From Lineus longissimus (lineage: Eukaryota; Nemertea; Pilidiophora; Heteronemertea; Lineidae), in assembly GCF_910592395.1 (NCBI RefSeq), contig NC_088319.1, positions 10,106,001 to 10,170,000 on the forward strand: a stretch of DNA of 64,000 nucleotides, in the 5' to 3' direction. Below are positions 10,952 to 20,322 of this stretch, one piece after another (positions within the stretch are counted from its first letter, which is position 1; every line of letters begins with the position of its first letter). The notes beneath the pieces are model-generated. The model was not told the DNA's origin. It searched no databases and was given only the letters and a program-made list of their open reading frames with translations. Both the position numbers and the translations under genes were made by a program.

Positions 10952-11689
10952 TTACTCAAACACACTATTCTTAGTTTCAAGTGAAAAATTTAAAGTAACT
11001 GAGCTACCTCTGAAATTAACTATTTTACCATTCTCATCCGTGATTTCAAAGTTGACTTGATTTGTACATTTTTTGTTAACTATTTTCTTGCAATTGAGTT
11101 TATATCTCTGGTATTGTATCTGATCACCATCTTCAACAGGAACGATACATAAAATGTCAGAAGGTTTATTGTTGTAGAGGGTCTTAGCTTTATCAACCAA
11201 ATTTGATCTTAAAAATAGTTCTGTTCTGTAAAAGTTAAGTGGCTTGGTGGAGTAGTATTTTCCTTTCTTGGTGAATTTAGTTTGTTTAAAACCAAAAAAT
11301 GTGTTTACTATTGTAAAATATTCATCACCGAGATAGTAATCTTTCAACATAAACAACCTGTCTTCAGTAAGTTCAATGATAAGATAATTGTTATTTTCAC
11401 AGCTGATGTTAACATGTCCTGCAAGGTTTTTGATACGCTCATTGATAAAGGAGCAAAGTTCGGACAAACTGAAATGACCATCAAAAGGGACATAGAAAGA
11501 ATCGGATTGTTGTCTTGAGTCATTTTCAATTTTTAACAATTCGGTAATACCCGGAACGTTATCACCAGTCCACCACGAGTTGTAAAACGCTATCGATTTC
11601 AAAGTGATCGATTTTATGTTCAATGGGTCTGTTAAGTTAAGCTCAAATATGGCTTCATCGCATTCATTCTCAAAAATTATGAAGTCCAT
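10952..11689 (-). CDS. Minor capsid/penton-like protein, paralogue 1
   Basis: The protein has 245 residues and is intact. It parallels the 251-residue protein at 23578-24333 block by block. Both have a DG(H/L)(F/Y)-L-S(E/F) helix-like block, a FFGFK/LFGFK block, a (K/R)P(L/I)NF block, a KPSD(I/V)L block, and a C-terminal strand pair starting TDEN(G/N) with (V/D)(N/L)(F/N)(R/G)G. The overall pattern is beta-rich with no membrane segment. By analogy with Polinton minor capsid proteins it may form the vertex or a vertex-associated component, which is inference. The start has the context TAAATAGAAATGG, also seen at the polymerase gene. Confidence 0.6.
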   Translation of the reverse strand: MDFIIFENECDEAIFELNLTDPLNIKSITLKSIAFYNSWWTGDNVPGITELLKIENDSRQQSDSFYVPFDGHFSLSELCSFINERIKNLAGHVNISCENNNYLIIELTEDRLFMLKDYYLGDEYFTIVNTFFGFKQTKFTKKGKYYSTKPLNFYRTELFLRSNLVDKAKTLYNNKPSDILCIVPVEDGDQIQYQRYKLNCKKIVNKKCTNQVNFEITDENGKIVNFRGSSVTLNFSLETKNSVFE

Positions 11690-11695
11690 TTCTAT

Positions 11696-11778
11696 TTAAT
11701 TAAAATGATTTAATTAAAGTGATTTAATTAGTTAAACATTCATTAAGGTTAAACATTCATTAAGGTTAAACATTCATT
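11696..11778. repeat. AT-rich short tandem repeats at a gene border
   Basis: GATTTAATTAAA-type units are followed by three 17-bp copies of GGTTAAACATTCATTAA. They fill the space between the minor-capsid-like gene start and the end of the polymerase gene. The stop end of PolB overlaps the array. Confidence 0.85.
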
Positions 11779-12501
11779 AAATCACTGTAATCAATGTATT
11801 TTTCATAGTAAATACCGAAAGGCAATGTAGAGATGCCATCCTCTAAGATGAAACGCTTATCATCGAAAGGACTTAAGCTTTTCTTATCAATCTCTTCCAG
11901 ATACATTTGATGCTTTTCTGACCTCAGATGACGCATTTTGTGATTAAAAGTCTTAGTGTTTTCAAGACAATCAACGTAGTCATCAAATGTAATAGACTTA
12001 TTCACTACATTCTTAGCGATTCCTTTCAATTTCTTTGTTTCTGAATTTTTATTCGAACTTTGTTCTCGGGACTTTGTCCTATTCGAGCCTTGCTCTCCAG
12101 ACATAGTCTTGGTTCTGTATGCATACATCTTACTCCTTAGGGCAATAAATTCTATCATTTCGTCTCCTCCAAGCTCATCCTTAAAGTAGCCTGGAACTTT
12201 CTTCTTGCTAGTGTCGTAAAGAGGATTATCCTTTGGGTAATTACTGAAGTCGAAGTGATCCTTTAAAGGTCATATATCAAGGTTTGAAAACATGCTTGAT
12301 ACTCATGAAATATGTTGAGGGTTAAAAAAACAAGATCCCAGACATTAAAAAAATTCTAATAATAAAGTCATTTTTTAGTTATTTCAATTTTCAATTTGAA
12401 ACTATTTGAATTTCCCACCACACACAACTTTAGATTAGTTCCACATGTGGCCGCTAGGGATTTTTTGATGACGTAGGTCGTGTCAGTCAGAACAAAGCAA
12501 G

Positions 12502-13674
12502 ATGGCTTCCGCATACAGTTCAGAGAGTGAGAGCAGTGAATTTGAGGATGTTTTGGTCGATACAGAAGGATATTTAAACGTTGAGCCATACATGTTCGAG
12601 CCATTGATATCACTAGATCATAATGAGAGTGATCATTCGGACGAAAGTGATGAGGAAGTGGAGGATGAACGCCCTGAACGTGCAGGCAACAGAAAATGGC
12701 AAGTTTTGTTTACATTCTCACTCTGTTCTCTATGCACACAGCACTACATCATGACATGCATCCACTACTACTATACACAATTGGACTTTATCTGATGCTC
12801 TGGCACTTCTTGGATGGCTTTGTATTGGTTCAATGGTTGTATGTATTTGAACAGTCTCTGAAGGACATTTGCCATCTGCCATGTCATGGACTCGGCCTCA
12901 TCATCACTGAGACTGAGGGAAGCCTAGTTCTATTAAACAGCACTTACTAAGCCGCTTTCTTCTATATTTGGGTTTCTGTATAGTCCAGAAGATGTCATGT
13001 TGTTGATGAGGACTTACATCACGTACCAGTTACTAGGACTAAGGGAAGCCAAGGAGGGCAACTGGCAACTGGTCTAGTGTTAATCATCATTTTTTGTAAA
13101 TATGTAAACGTTTATCACTTCAGGTGTGACTGTGGAAACTGCACAGCTCAAATCACTGGAACAGAGTCGATGTGCTGCAGTGACTATTCCCCAGTTCTGG
13201 CCAAGAAGGAAAGTTATGAGCCAGATGGAGTTGCCTGCATAACTCTGCATCCCGGATTCGCAAGCAACTGCCTTGACCGATATGTCCTGGAAAGTGCCAT
13301 GTATGAATTTATCCAAGATCAAGGGCCAATAGGAAATGATCAGCCAATGCACAAGTAAGTTGAAATAAGTAAAATAACAGAAACTTGTACATGTACACTT
13401 CCTATTTATTTACAAAACAGAAACAACTGCTTTCAGCACAAAGGATTCATGACCATACCACATTGTATGCATTATGTTTCATCTGAACTCAAATTTTCTC
13501 TCAAACTGTCTTTTTAGGTTATGGAGATACCTTGCATACCGCAGATTTGTACGCTGGTGCTGGCAACGTTTGGGCAAAAAGCAAAGACTTCCTCTTCCAG
13601 TCTGTGCTCGTGACAAGATTCGCTCTACCTGGCCCTCAGAGGAGTACACTGGCTTTCGTTATCCAAAGAGTTGA
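12502..13674 (+). CDS. P2X7 cytoplasmic ballast-like domain protein, three exons, transposon passenger
   Basis: Exon 1 is 12502-12698, exon 2 13124-13354 and exon 3 13518-13674. Exon 1 encodes an acidic Ser/Glu/Asp-rich leader containing YMFEP. The exon 1-2 join restores a WCDCGNC cysteine motif across a GC-AG intron (donor GCAAGT at 12699, acceptor CAG at 13121-13123). Exon 2 carries ESMCCSD and HPGFASNCLDRYVL. Exon 3, after a GTAAGT/TTTTTAG intron, carries WRYLAYRRFVRWCWQRLG and YTGFRYP. These are the Cys/Trp-rich landmarks of the P2X7 C-terminal domain. There is no channel domain. All reading phases agree, so the gene may be expressible. A CRE-like TGACGTAG lies about 30 bp upstream. Copies of this domain are numerous in invertebrate genomes. 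Its role in the transposon is unknown. Confidence 0.75.
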
Positions 13675-14339
13675 GCGTCCGATTAAATCGAGTCTTCCGG
13701 CTATCCACGACCTCAAGTTTGGTTTGACGTTTCGTGTATTTCGTACAGACTGGCTTGGGTGTAGACTTGATGCGATCTTCTCTATTGGCCAATGCAGTGC
13801 TGTACGAGGGCATTTTCTCTCGAAGTCTCAATACCTCATTCAGTAGAAGTTGAATGTATTCTGAAAAGGAACGAATATTTTGATTTTTTTTGAACAATAA
13901 ATATTTTGTATTTATAGGATGTCCTGTTTGTTTTTGGTGACACAAGATCATCTCCATGAAATACCTCTGGAAATGGAAATGGTGTTCACAGTCAAGTGGA
14001 ACCTCTCTAAAGGGACCATCTCAAAATTGACTGATGCCAAAATAGAAGAACAGTGTTAGTCTCTCTGTGAACACTGAGCACCTAGAAAACTCCCCCCAGA
14101 CAAACACTGTTCCTCTTTTTTTGCATCAGTAAATTTTGAGATGGTCCCCAAGGACACCCATGGGACTGACAAGTGCTCTCCTTAATAGAGTACACTCCCA
14201 CCGCAGTGGTATGTCCCGCCCCTGGTTTCATATACCATGCCAACCACTGCTAGGCGAGAGTCTTTATCAGCGGCTAGGAAGACGACCGCAACAACACTAC
14301 TTTGGCACTCTGCCAAGCAATCGGATGTTGTCACCCTTT

Positions 14340-14624
14340 CTATATATGGCCATTTTCAAGGAGCATCCTCAACCTACATGTATGATATAGAAGTACTTTT
14401 TTGAAAAGGTTCCTACCATAAGTCACTGGTACTTTCACTTCCCTTGCCACAGGTTCACCCTTCTTTGCCTTCGGATAGGAGACTGACCATCGCTTAGTCC
14501 CATCTTTGTTCGCTGCTTGGGCACGTTCAACTGGCTTTGGAAATTCATGAAAATGGGTCCCATCCGTCATTCGATTGTTCTTTGTGCTAGCCTTGACACA
14601 ATTCGGAGCCACACAATACACCAT
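14340..14624 (-). pseudogene. THAP-like N-terminal fragment
   Basis: The first residues, MVYCVAPNC, followed by a FHEFPK block, match the start of a THAP zinc finger (C-x4-C and FHxFP). The remainder of the domain, with its later Cys and His, is not contiguous. A possible donor GTAGGA lies near 14415, so this may be a first exon or a remnant. In a TTAA element it could derive from a Kolobok transposase. The assignment rests on two short motifs. Confidence 0.4.
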
Positions 14625-17600
14625 AGTGAATGAAACACATTACTTCCAGGTGTGCATAACTAATTAAGGCCCTCCTGCTTTTATGATTGCATGACATGAT
14701 CTACATCACAACTTTTGCTGAACCCGCCGCCTGGCTCTAACAAGCCAGTTGCTAGCCTGATCAGGTAATCAAGTTGTCAAACACATAATTGGCTATATCT
14801 TCAAAATGGATGGAGCTAATTGCATTTGGTTTTCTGTATTGTATAAAGTGTTAGGTACACTTTTGAAATCGTCTTACAGCAGAAAATGGCAAAAACCCTT
14901 GATATATGACCTTTAACTCTTTGAGGTCAGTGCTGTTAAATCGTCTGTTTTGATCTTTAAAACGAAAGAATCCGTGTCCAAATAAAGAAGTTCTAGGTTT
15001 TTCTCACCAAAGTGAGGTAGTGAAGTATGTTGTAGTAGAATTCATACATCAGCAGCTTGGACAACTCCAGTACTGCAGCTCCTATGTAGATTGGCTTGTT
15101 AAACCTTATTGATGTTTTCCCTCATGCAAATTGCCGCGCTACTTTCGTCAAAGATGTTAATCGATGAAAACCTGGGACTTGCCATGAAGTTCTGGGCACT
15201 TTCCCCATCTGTCACCAGTTCAATTTCTACCCTGTTCCTTACGTTTTCACATGTCTTTCCATAGAAAGCATTGTTCATTAATTTGAAGTAATCTTTCTCG
15301 AAATCAGCAGTAGAAACCATCCTCTTTTTATTGTTGAAGTCGATGTATGATTTCAACCACTTTGATTGTTTGAAACTGATGAAAGAATGGACCTTTTTCA
15401 GTATCATTCCTTGCTTTAAGTAAAACTGTAAAAGTCTGTAATGCACGATGTAGTTGGTCTTGTCCTTCTGTGTGAGGATCAATTTTTCTACCTTTGACCT
15501 CTTCTCGTCACCAAGTAACTCTTTCTGGTAAGTACTTAATTCGTCGTCGTCTATGAAAAGAGATTCTGGACAGAATGGAAAGTTCTTTGACTTGAACTTG
15601 ATTTCCTCTGGATAACCTAAATCTACTTCGAAAAGATATCCTACTTCACTGTCTTTAGGAATTGACATGATATCCTGATAAGTTATGTTTGCTTTGATCA
15701 TGGTATCGTCAAACATTTGAAAACTGCCGTAAGGCTGACTTTCCATCATTGCCCAGCCATAGAGATTATTTGCGTCTATGTACAGGAGCTTATGACTCTC
15801 ATCGGCCTTGACATGTCTTGTTCCCATCACACCTGAAATTCCACCTCTTATTGCCTTTTCAAAAGTAAGTAGGATATCGGTATCGGTAAGAAGTTCGAGA
15901 TTTATGTCTGTGTGTTTCAATCCGGCTAACCAGGTCAAGCCAGGTGCTGAATAGCAGTGACAAGGATCGATCTGGAAATTGTTTAAATTAACTTCCCTGA
16001 ATTTCTCGAATAAATCAGCTAACAAAAGAACATCTGTTTTGAGGTACAGGTCGATGAACTCTCCATGATTTCTGATATTGAAATGATCCCATATGTCTTT
16101 GGATTTTAGGTAAACTGAATCATCCGCCATTTCATTCTTCAATTCATCAAAGAACATAGACTTCTCTAAGTGAGTAACACTGTAACTTTCATGTGATGTG
16201 TAAAATGAATAAGGCACTGATCCTTTCTTCCTCAATAGTTTAAAATCGTCAGGATTTGGATAAGACTGTCTTGTTATCTTAAAGTCATCATCTTCCATAG
16301 ATTTGGTGATGATGTCCAATCCAGACTGTAAGAATCTGTAAGAGTCTAAAAATTTTAAACAACCTAACTCAAATGAAATGTACTCTTCTGCATTTTTAGC
16401 AAGAAGCTTCAGTTTCTTTTGTGACCTAGACATCAATTCTCTGATGAAGAGGTGAGCATCGTAATTACTGAGATTGTGAAAAAACACTGGAACGAACATG
16501 GCTTTCCTCTCGTTCAAGTTGCAAGCGTTGTGAGCAGCACCTCTGTATTCTCCATTGTAGTGATTGTGATCTTGAACTCTGTCCTCGCCTAACAATTCAC
16601 TGCAGTAGTAACAGTTTGTTTCTTGTGAGTATCTCACCAAATCTTCGTCTGTCATGGTGAGAGGAATGTTGCATTTCAGTAGAGTTGAGAACGTCTCTTC
16701 CATTCTGAGTAACCAGTTACAGAAAACGTCAACTACATCAGCACCTCTGTGACTGAGATACCCACTGGCGTAGATTTGTGGATAGTCAGAGTGAACGTAA
16801 ACTCCAACTGCTGACGCAATCTGTTTGAATAGTTTTTTAGTGGTAACAGTGGTAACAGTGGTATCTGTCTGAGTTGTGTTATCATTGACTGTTGTGCTTA
16901 TCGCTTCGAAATCAGCATAGATTACAAAGGGAACTCTGTTCTTGAATGAGTGCTTTTCAAACTTAAGTTGTGACCATTTACTATTCGGTTGAGGCAGACT
17001 GATCTTACAGTAATCGTGTTTTCCACATTTCAATTTATGTCTTTCTAGTGTAGATTTCTTGTAAAAGTAATTCATGCATCTCCTACAAATGAACACACTA
17101 TTCCTGTCAGTCTTGAAGAATAGATTTATGTCTCTTATGTACATGAAATGATCCTTGAAATACAACAGATCGATAACATCATCATCATCGTGGTTCTTAG
17201 AGAGGTAGAGTGGTTCCAGCTTTGCGGCATAAATGCTTTTAGCCCATTCGTTCTCTAACTTGAACACATTAATCTTGATACCATTGTCTTGTTCGATCTT
17301 AGGGATATCCTTTTGAACGCAAACAGGAAATGATTTGATCTTAATCTCATTTTCATACATCTTGTAGGGGTTAATTTCTGTTGCATTAAAACCTTTTTGC
17401 CTCTCACACGAAATGCTGTCGTGGTATTTGGCAGCCAAAAGACTCCATAGAAAACATTTCTCATCATTTGATTTCACATTAATGACAGCTTTAGTTCGGA
17501 ATGGTAAACTAGTGTAGTGACCGCCTTTACATTTCTTGTAGGAACATATCGTGAGATCGCACGACTTGATTTCATTTAAACTCAGGCCGCTTCCTTCGAA

Positions 17601-18167
17601 GTATCGTTCCTCAATCTCGGCCTTTATGTAGTTCAATTGACTGTTTAGGGCATTAATTGCCTGGTTTCTTGAATTATGCTTTCCATTGGAGATTGAATAG
17701 GATAGATAGCCTTTTCGCCAGATCTGTCAAATTCAGCTTTAACTGAAATACTTATTTTATGATGGTAATCAGTTAGCTTGAAGAGAATTTCTTCCAGTTT
17801 ACCTCTGTACTCGAAAACGTGTTTTGCCGGTTTGCTAATTTTCAGACGAATGGTAACAACTGGTTTACCAAATTCTTTTACCACTTCGATATCCTTCACA
17901 TTCTTTATGCTCTCCAATTCCTTAGCCTCGAATCGGACTTTGTCCTGTAGTTCAAGTTTCTTGGTATCTTGTAGTAGAATAGGGTTAGGTAAACGCAGTG
18001 AACGCGTGTCTGACTGGCTTGATAACTTCATTTGCTGACCTTTGGTTTTCCTATGTGCTGAAAGATTGCTGTATGATATCTCCTTGTTACATGTTGAACA
18101 ATGTATTTTCTCATTTTTATCAACCATTTCTATTTAGGATAACAAAAATTATTAAATTACATTTTCA

Positions 18168-18233
18168 GGCATTTTCAGACACTTTCAGACACTTTCAGAC
18201 ACTTTCAGACACTTTCAGACACTTTCAACATAC
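18168..18233. repeat. 10-bp tandem repeat ACACTTTCAG
   Basis: About six near-perfect copies, with flanking degenerate units, fill the spacer between the PolB start (18127) and the stop of the next gene (18334). The spacer shows no other feature. Confidence 0.9.
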
Positions 18234-18333
18234 ATCGGGGGTGCTGATGGCAATAATGCTGATCCCAGTGATGGTGGTACAGATAATGGTTGAGGGTAAT
18301 AGTGATAATGGTGATTAATCATTGGTGACACCA

Positions 18334-19029
18334 TTACTGTGACTTCAGTTTCGCTATCATCTCTGTTTGTGCCATTTTTTTTCCTTCTTCTAAAAAAGTC
18401 TTCTTTAAAGATTCCACATCAACAGCTGAACTTGCCTCCCTCTGTTTTTTTCTGATGGCATTTTTCATGGAAATGTATTTTTCCTTTTCTTTGAGAATCA
18501 AGGTAAACTCATCTGTTGAAATGTGTGAATCACTCATGGCCTTACTTACCAGATCATTGATGGAGTTAAGTTTTGAAATTGCCAACATTCCAATCTTCTC
18601 ATGTTTTTCAATTTTCTTCAGGATATCTTTTTTCTTCCAACTTAGGGCTGAGGAGATAATGGTGCTACCAATGGTCACTCCACCAAGTGCAAAACCTATT
18701 GGTGCTGTGATGACACCAGCCAGTGCAGACACACCAACTGAGCCAGCCGCAACGCTTACAAAATTAAGACTATGACTAATGCCAGTAATTACGCTAAATG
18801 CTTTTTTGTACTTTGAAAATATCTTTCTTCTAAATTCAATCTCGCTTTCTAAGAAACTCTTAACATCACATATTTGTTGTAGTCTGAAAGCCTGAGGGTT
18901 ACTTTCTGTATGCTTTTCAGACCTTTCATAGTTTAAATGACTTGCAGAGTTCAAATGACTTTCAGAGTTTAAATGACTTTCAGAGTTTAAATTACTTAAA
19001 TCTGGATAAACCTTGTTGTCTCCATCCAT
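18334..19029 (-). CDS. Polinton hypothetical membrane-hairpin protein
   Basis: The protein has 231 residues. The N-terminus contains NSESHL-type repeats. A charged segment (about 55-75) is followed by a long Gly/Ala/Val-rich hydrophobic region (about 90-130) that could form two membrane helices. Charged helical sequence rich in Lys and Glu makes up the C-terminal 100 residues. The start carries TAAATGG. It is the last of three closely packed minus-strand genes: the HNH and proline-rich genes are directly upstream, and a 29-bp gap precedes this start. The function is unknown. The layout is consistent with a membrane-active virion or assembly protein, which is inference. Confidence 0.65.
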   Translation of the reverse strand: MDGDNKVYPDLSNLNSESHLNSESHLNSASHLNYERSEKHTESNPQAFRLQQICDVKSFLESEIEFRRKIFSKYKKAFSVITGISHSLNFVSVAAGSVGVSALAGVITAPIGFALGGVTIGSTIISSALSWKKKDILKKIEKHEKIGMLAISKLNSINDLVSKAMSDSHISTDEFTLILKEKEKYISMKNAIRKKQREASSAVDVESLKKTFLEEGKKMAQTEMIAKLKSQ

Positions 19030-19058
19030 TTAATTAGTTGGAATCTCCATCCATTTAA

Positions 19059-19364
19059 TTAGTGGGAATAACTAGAATCAGTTGTTCTGACATTTCTATT
19101 GTTTAGTGTTGATCTTGCAGACACTACAGGTTTTTGAAGTACATTAAATTTTAAAGGTTTTTCTGGCCCAGCAGGTTTTTCTGACCCAGCAGGTTTTTCT
19201 GGCCCAGCAGGTTTTTCGACCATAGCAGACCCAACAGGGTTTAAAGGTTTTTCGGGACCAGGCTTCAACTTTGACTCTACTTCTGCCTCTAATTCTCTAT
19301 GAAATCGTTCTAATCTTTCTTTCCAATTACGTGGTCTTTTTGTGTAACCCCAAGTTCTATTCAT
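19059..19364 (-). CDS. Small basic Pro-rich Polinton protein
   Basis: The protein has 101 residues. The N-terminus is basic and aromatic (NRTWGYTKRPRNWKERL), consistent with nucleic-acid binding. The middle is a tandem of (G/S)PEKPAG-type repeats, and no membrane segment is present. The ATG at 19364 directly abuts the TAA stop of the HNH gene, giving TAAATG with no intergenic base. I do not recognise the family. Confidence 0.55.
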   Translation of the reverse strand: MNRTWGYTKRPRNWKERLERFHRELEAEVESKLKPGPEKPLNPVGSAMVEKPAGPEKPAGSEKPAGPEKPLKFNVLQKPVVSARSTLNNRNVRTTDSSYSH

Positions 19365-20288
19365 TTATTCAGAGGAAGATACCTGAAAATGTCTGAAGAT
19401 ACCTGAAAATGTCTGAAAATCATTAAGTAGAAGGATATCGTTAAATTCTGGGTTATTCCAAAAATACTTATTTCTTATCCTTTTCCACTCGTTTATCACG
19501 TTTTGGTCTCGATAGTCAAACCAGTTTTCATTACTCTTATTGACCATAAAGTTAAATGAGCGGCCCAATTGCTCTTTGAAAATACTCCAGTCGACTGTGG
19601 AACTCTTCTGTCTGTTTTGTGTTTTAGACATTGGCCGCATGTTAAACCAAGAGTAACACAGTTCTGGATGATCTTTGAATTCCTTTATTGGTAGAACATG
19701 GTCCAACTCCTCATCTACTATTTGTATTTGTGATAGTCCCCTTTGGTAGTTTAACCAATCCCTGAAGAACTCATTGGAACAACCTAGATGTAATTTCAAG
19801 TTATCAGGGCACTCACCTTTGGCTATTTTGTTTAGATCAACTCTGACTTTATGACTGTCTCTATTACCATTCTTATCAAGATAACCTTTGTAGTATGAAT
19901 TAAAACAAGCTCTACATTCACGTCTTTTTCCTTTTTTACCGAATTCACCATCACTTAGTAATTTCACTTCTCCACATTTACCGCATTTCTTGGTTAATGT
20001 GGAACCACATAATTTACAATAATCCAGTAAATTGCCTCTTCTGTTCTTATCAAATTCAATTTCAGGTTTTGTTGCATTGCACTTAACACATTTAAATGTA
20101 GGCCCTGAAACTACTGGTTGATACCGATTAACCGGTTCCCGATAAACAGGAGACTGATTAATAGGATACTGGTAAACCGGCTCCCGATTAGCAGGATACT
20201 GATTAACATTGACAGTACCATAATAGTTGTTGTTCACTGTACCATAATAGTTCATGTTAAATATCTGTCCTTCCATTTGACTCTCCAT
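19365..20288 (-). CDS. Zinc-ribbon HNH endonuclease-like protein
   Basis: The protein has 307 residues and is intact. Residues 1-60 are low-complexity YYGTVN and PVYREPVN repeats. Four CxxC pairs (67/70, 91/94, 102/105, 125/128) form one or two zinc ribbons. A HNH-like core follows: LDHVLP with Asp196-His197, then WFNMRPMSKTQN with Asn216 and Asn225. HNH nucleases nick or cut DNA, and related phage and giant-virus proteins act as homing or packaging nucleases. The gene lies between the integrase and a small basic protein on the same strand, and its start has TAAATGG. A DNA-processing role during replication or packaging is inference. HNH genes are not part of the usual Polinton core. Confidence 0.7.
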   Translation of the reverse strand: MESQMEGQIFNMNYYGTVNNNYYGTVNVNQYPANREPVYQYPINQSPVYREPVNRYQPVVSGPTFKCVKCNATKPEIEFDKNRRGNLLDYCKLCGSTLTKKCGKCGEVKLLSDGEFGKKGKRRECRACFNSYYKGYLDKNGNRDSHKVRVDLNKIAKGECPDNLKLHLGCSNEFFRDWLNYQRGLSQIQIVDEELDHVLPIKEFKDHPELCYSWFNMRPMSKTQNRQKSSTVDWSIFKEQLGRSFNFMVNKSNENWFDYRDQNVINEWKRIRNKYFWNNPEFNDILLLNDFQTFSGIFRHFQVSSSE

Positions 20289-20322
20289 TTAAAGGATAAA
20301 ATGTTTATTAAATTAAGGTTTT

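Larger units (their letters stand above)
12267..14912. mobile_element. TTAA-specific DNA transposon (Kolobok-like) inserted in PolB
   Basis: The element has 16-bp terminal inverted repeats AGGTCATATATCAAGG flanked by TTAA (12263-12266 and 14913-14916). TTAA duplications occur in piggyBac and Kolobok. The AGG start and a THAP-like reading frame inside favour Kolobok, whose transposases carry THAP domains. piggyBac ends usually start with C-runs. No full transposase is visible. The 2.6-kb cargo includes a three-exon P2X7-ballast-like gene on the plus strand. Confidence 0.8.
11766..18127 (-). pseudogene. polB: Protein-primed DNA polymerase B (pPolB), disrupted
   Basis: Family B polymerase that replicates the element. 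The N-terminal block (17645-18127) has a CSTC...H zinc-finger-like motif. A one-base shift near 17650 leads into an 845-codon frame (15099-17636). That frame contains CRRC...H...C (about residues 194-214), exonuclease motif I DFEAI (242-246), motif II NLSNYDAH, motif III LKTDVLLLAD, polymerase motif A YIDANNLYG and motif B KLMNNAFYGK. Motif C, DTDS, is encoded at about 14965-14979 but in a different frame, with breaks near 15100 and 15000. A TTAA-targeting transposon (12267-14912) then interrupts the gene. The C-terminal part resumes at about 12262 and ends at 11766, with SKMYAYR and DGISTLPFG. The gene is non-functional in this copy. Confidence 0.92.

Noticed and set aside
12267-14912. piggyBac assignment for the TTAA elements
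   Set aside because: The TTAA target fits, but the AGG termini and THAP-like frame favour Kolobok. No piggyBac transposase was seen.
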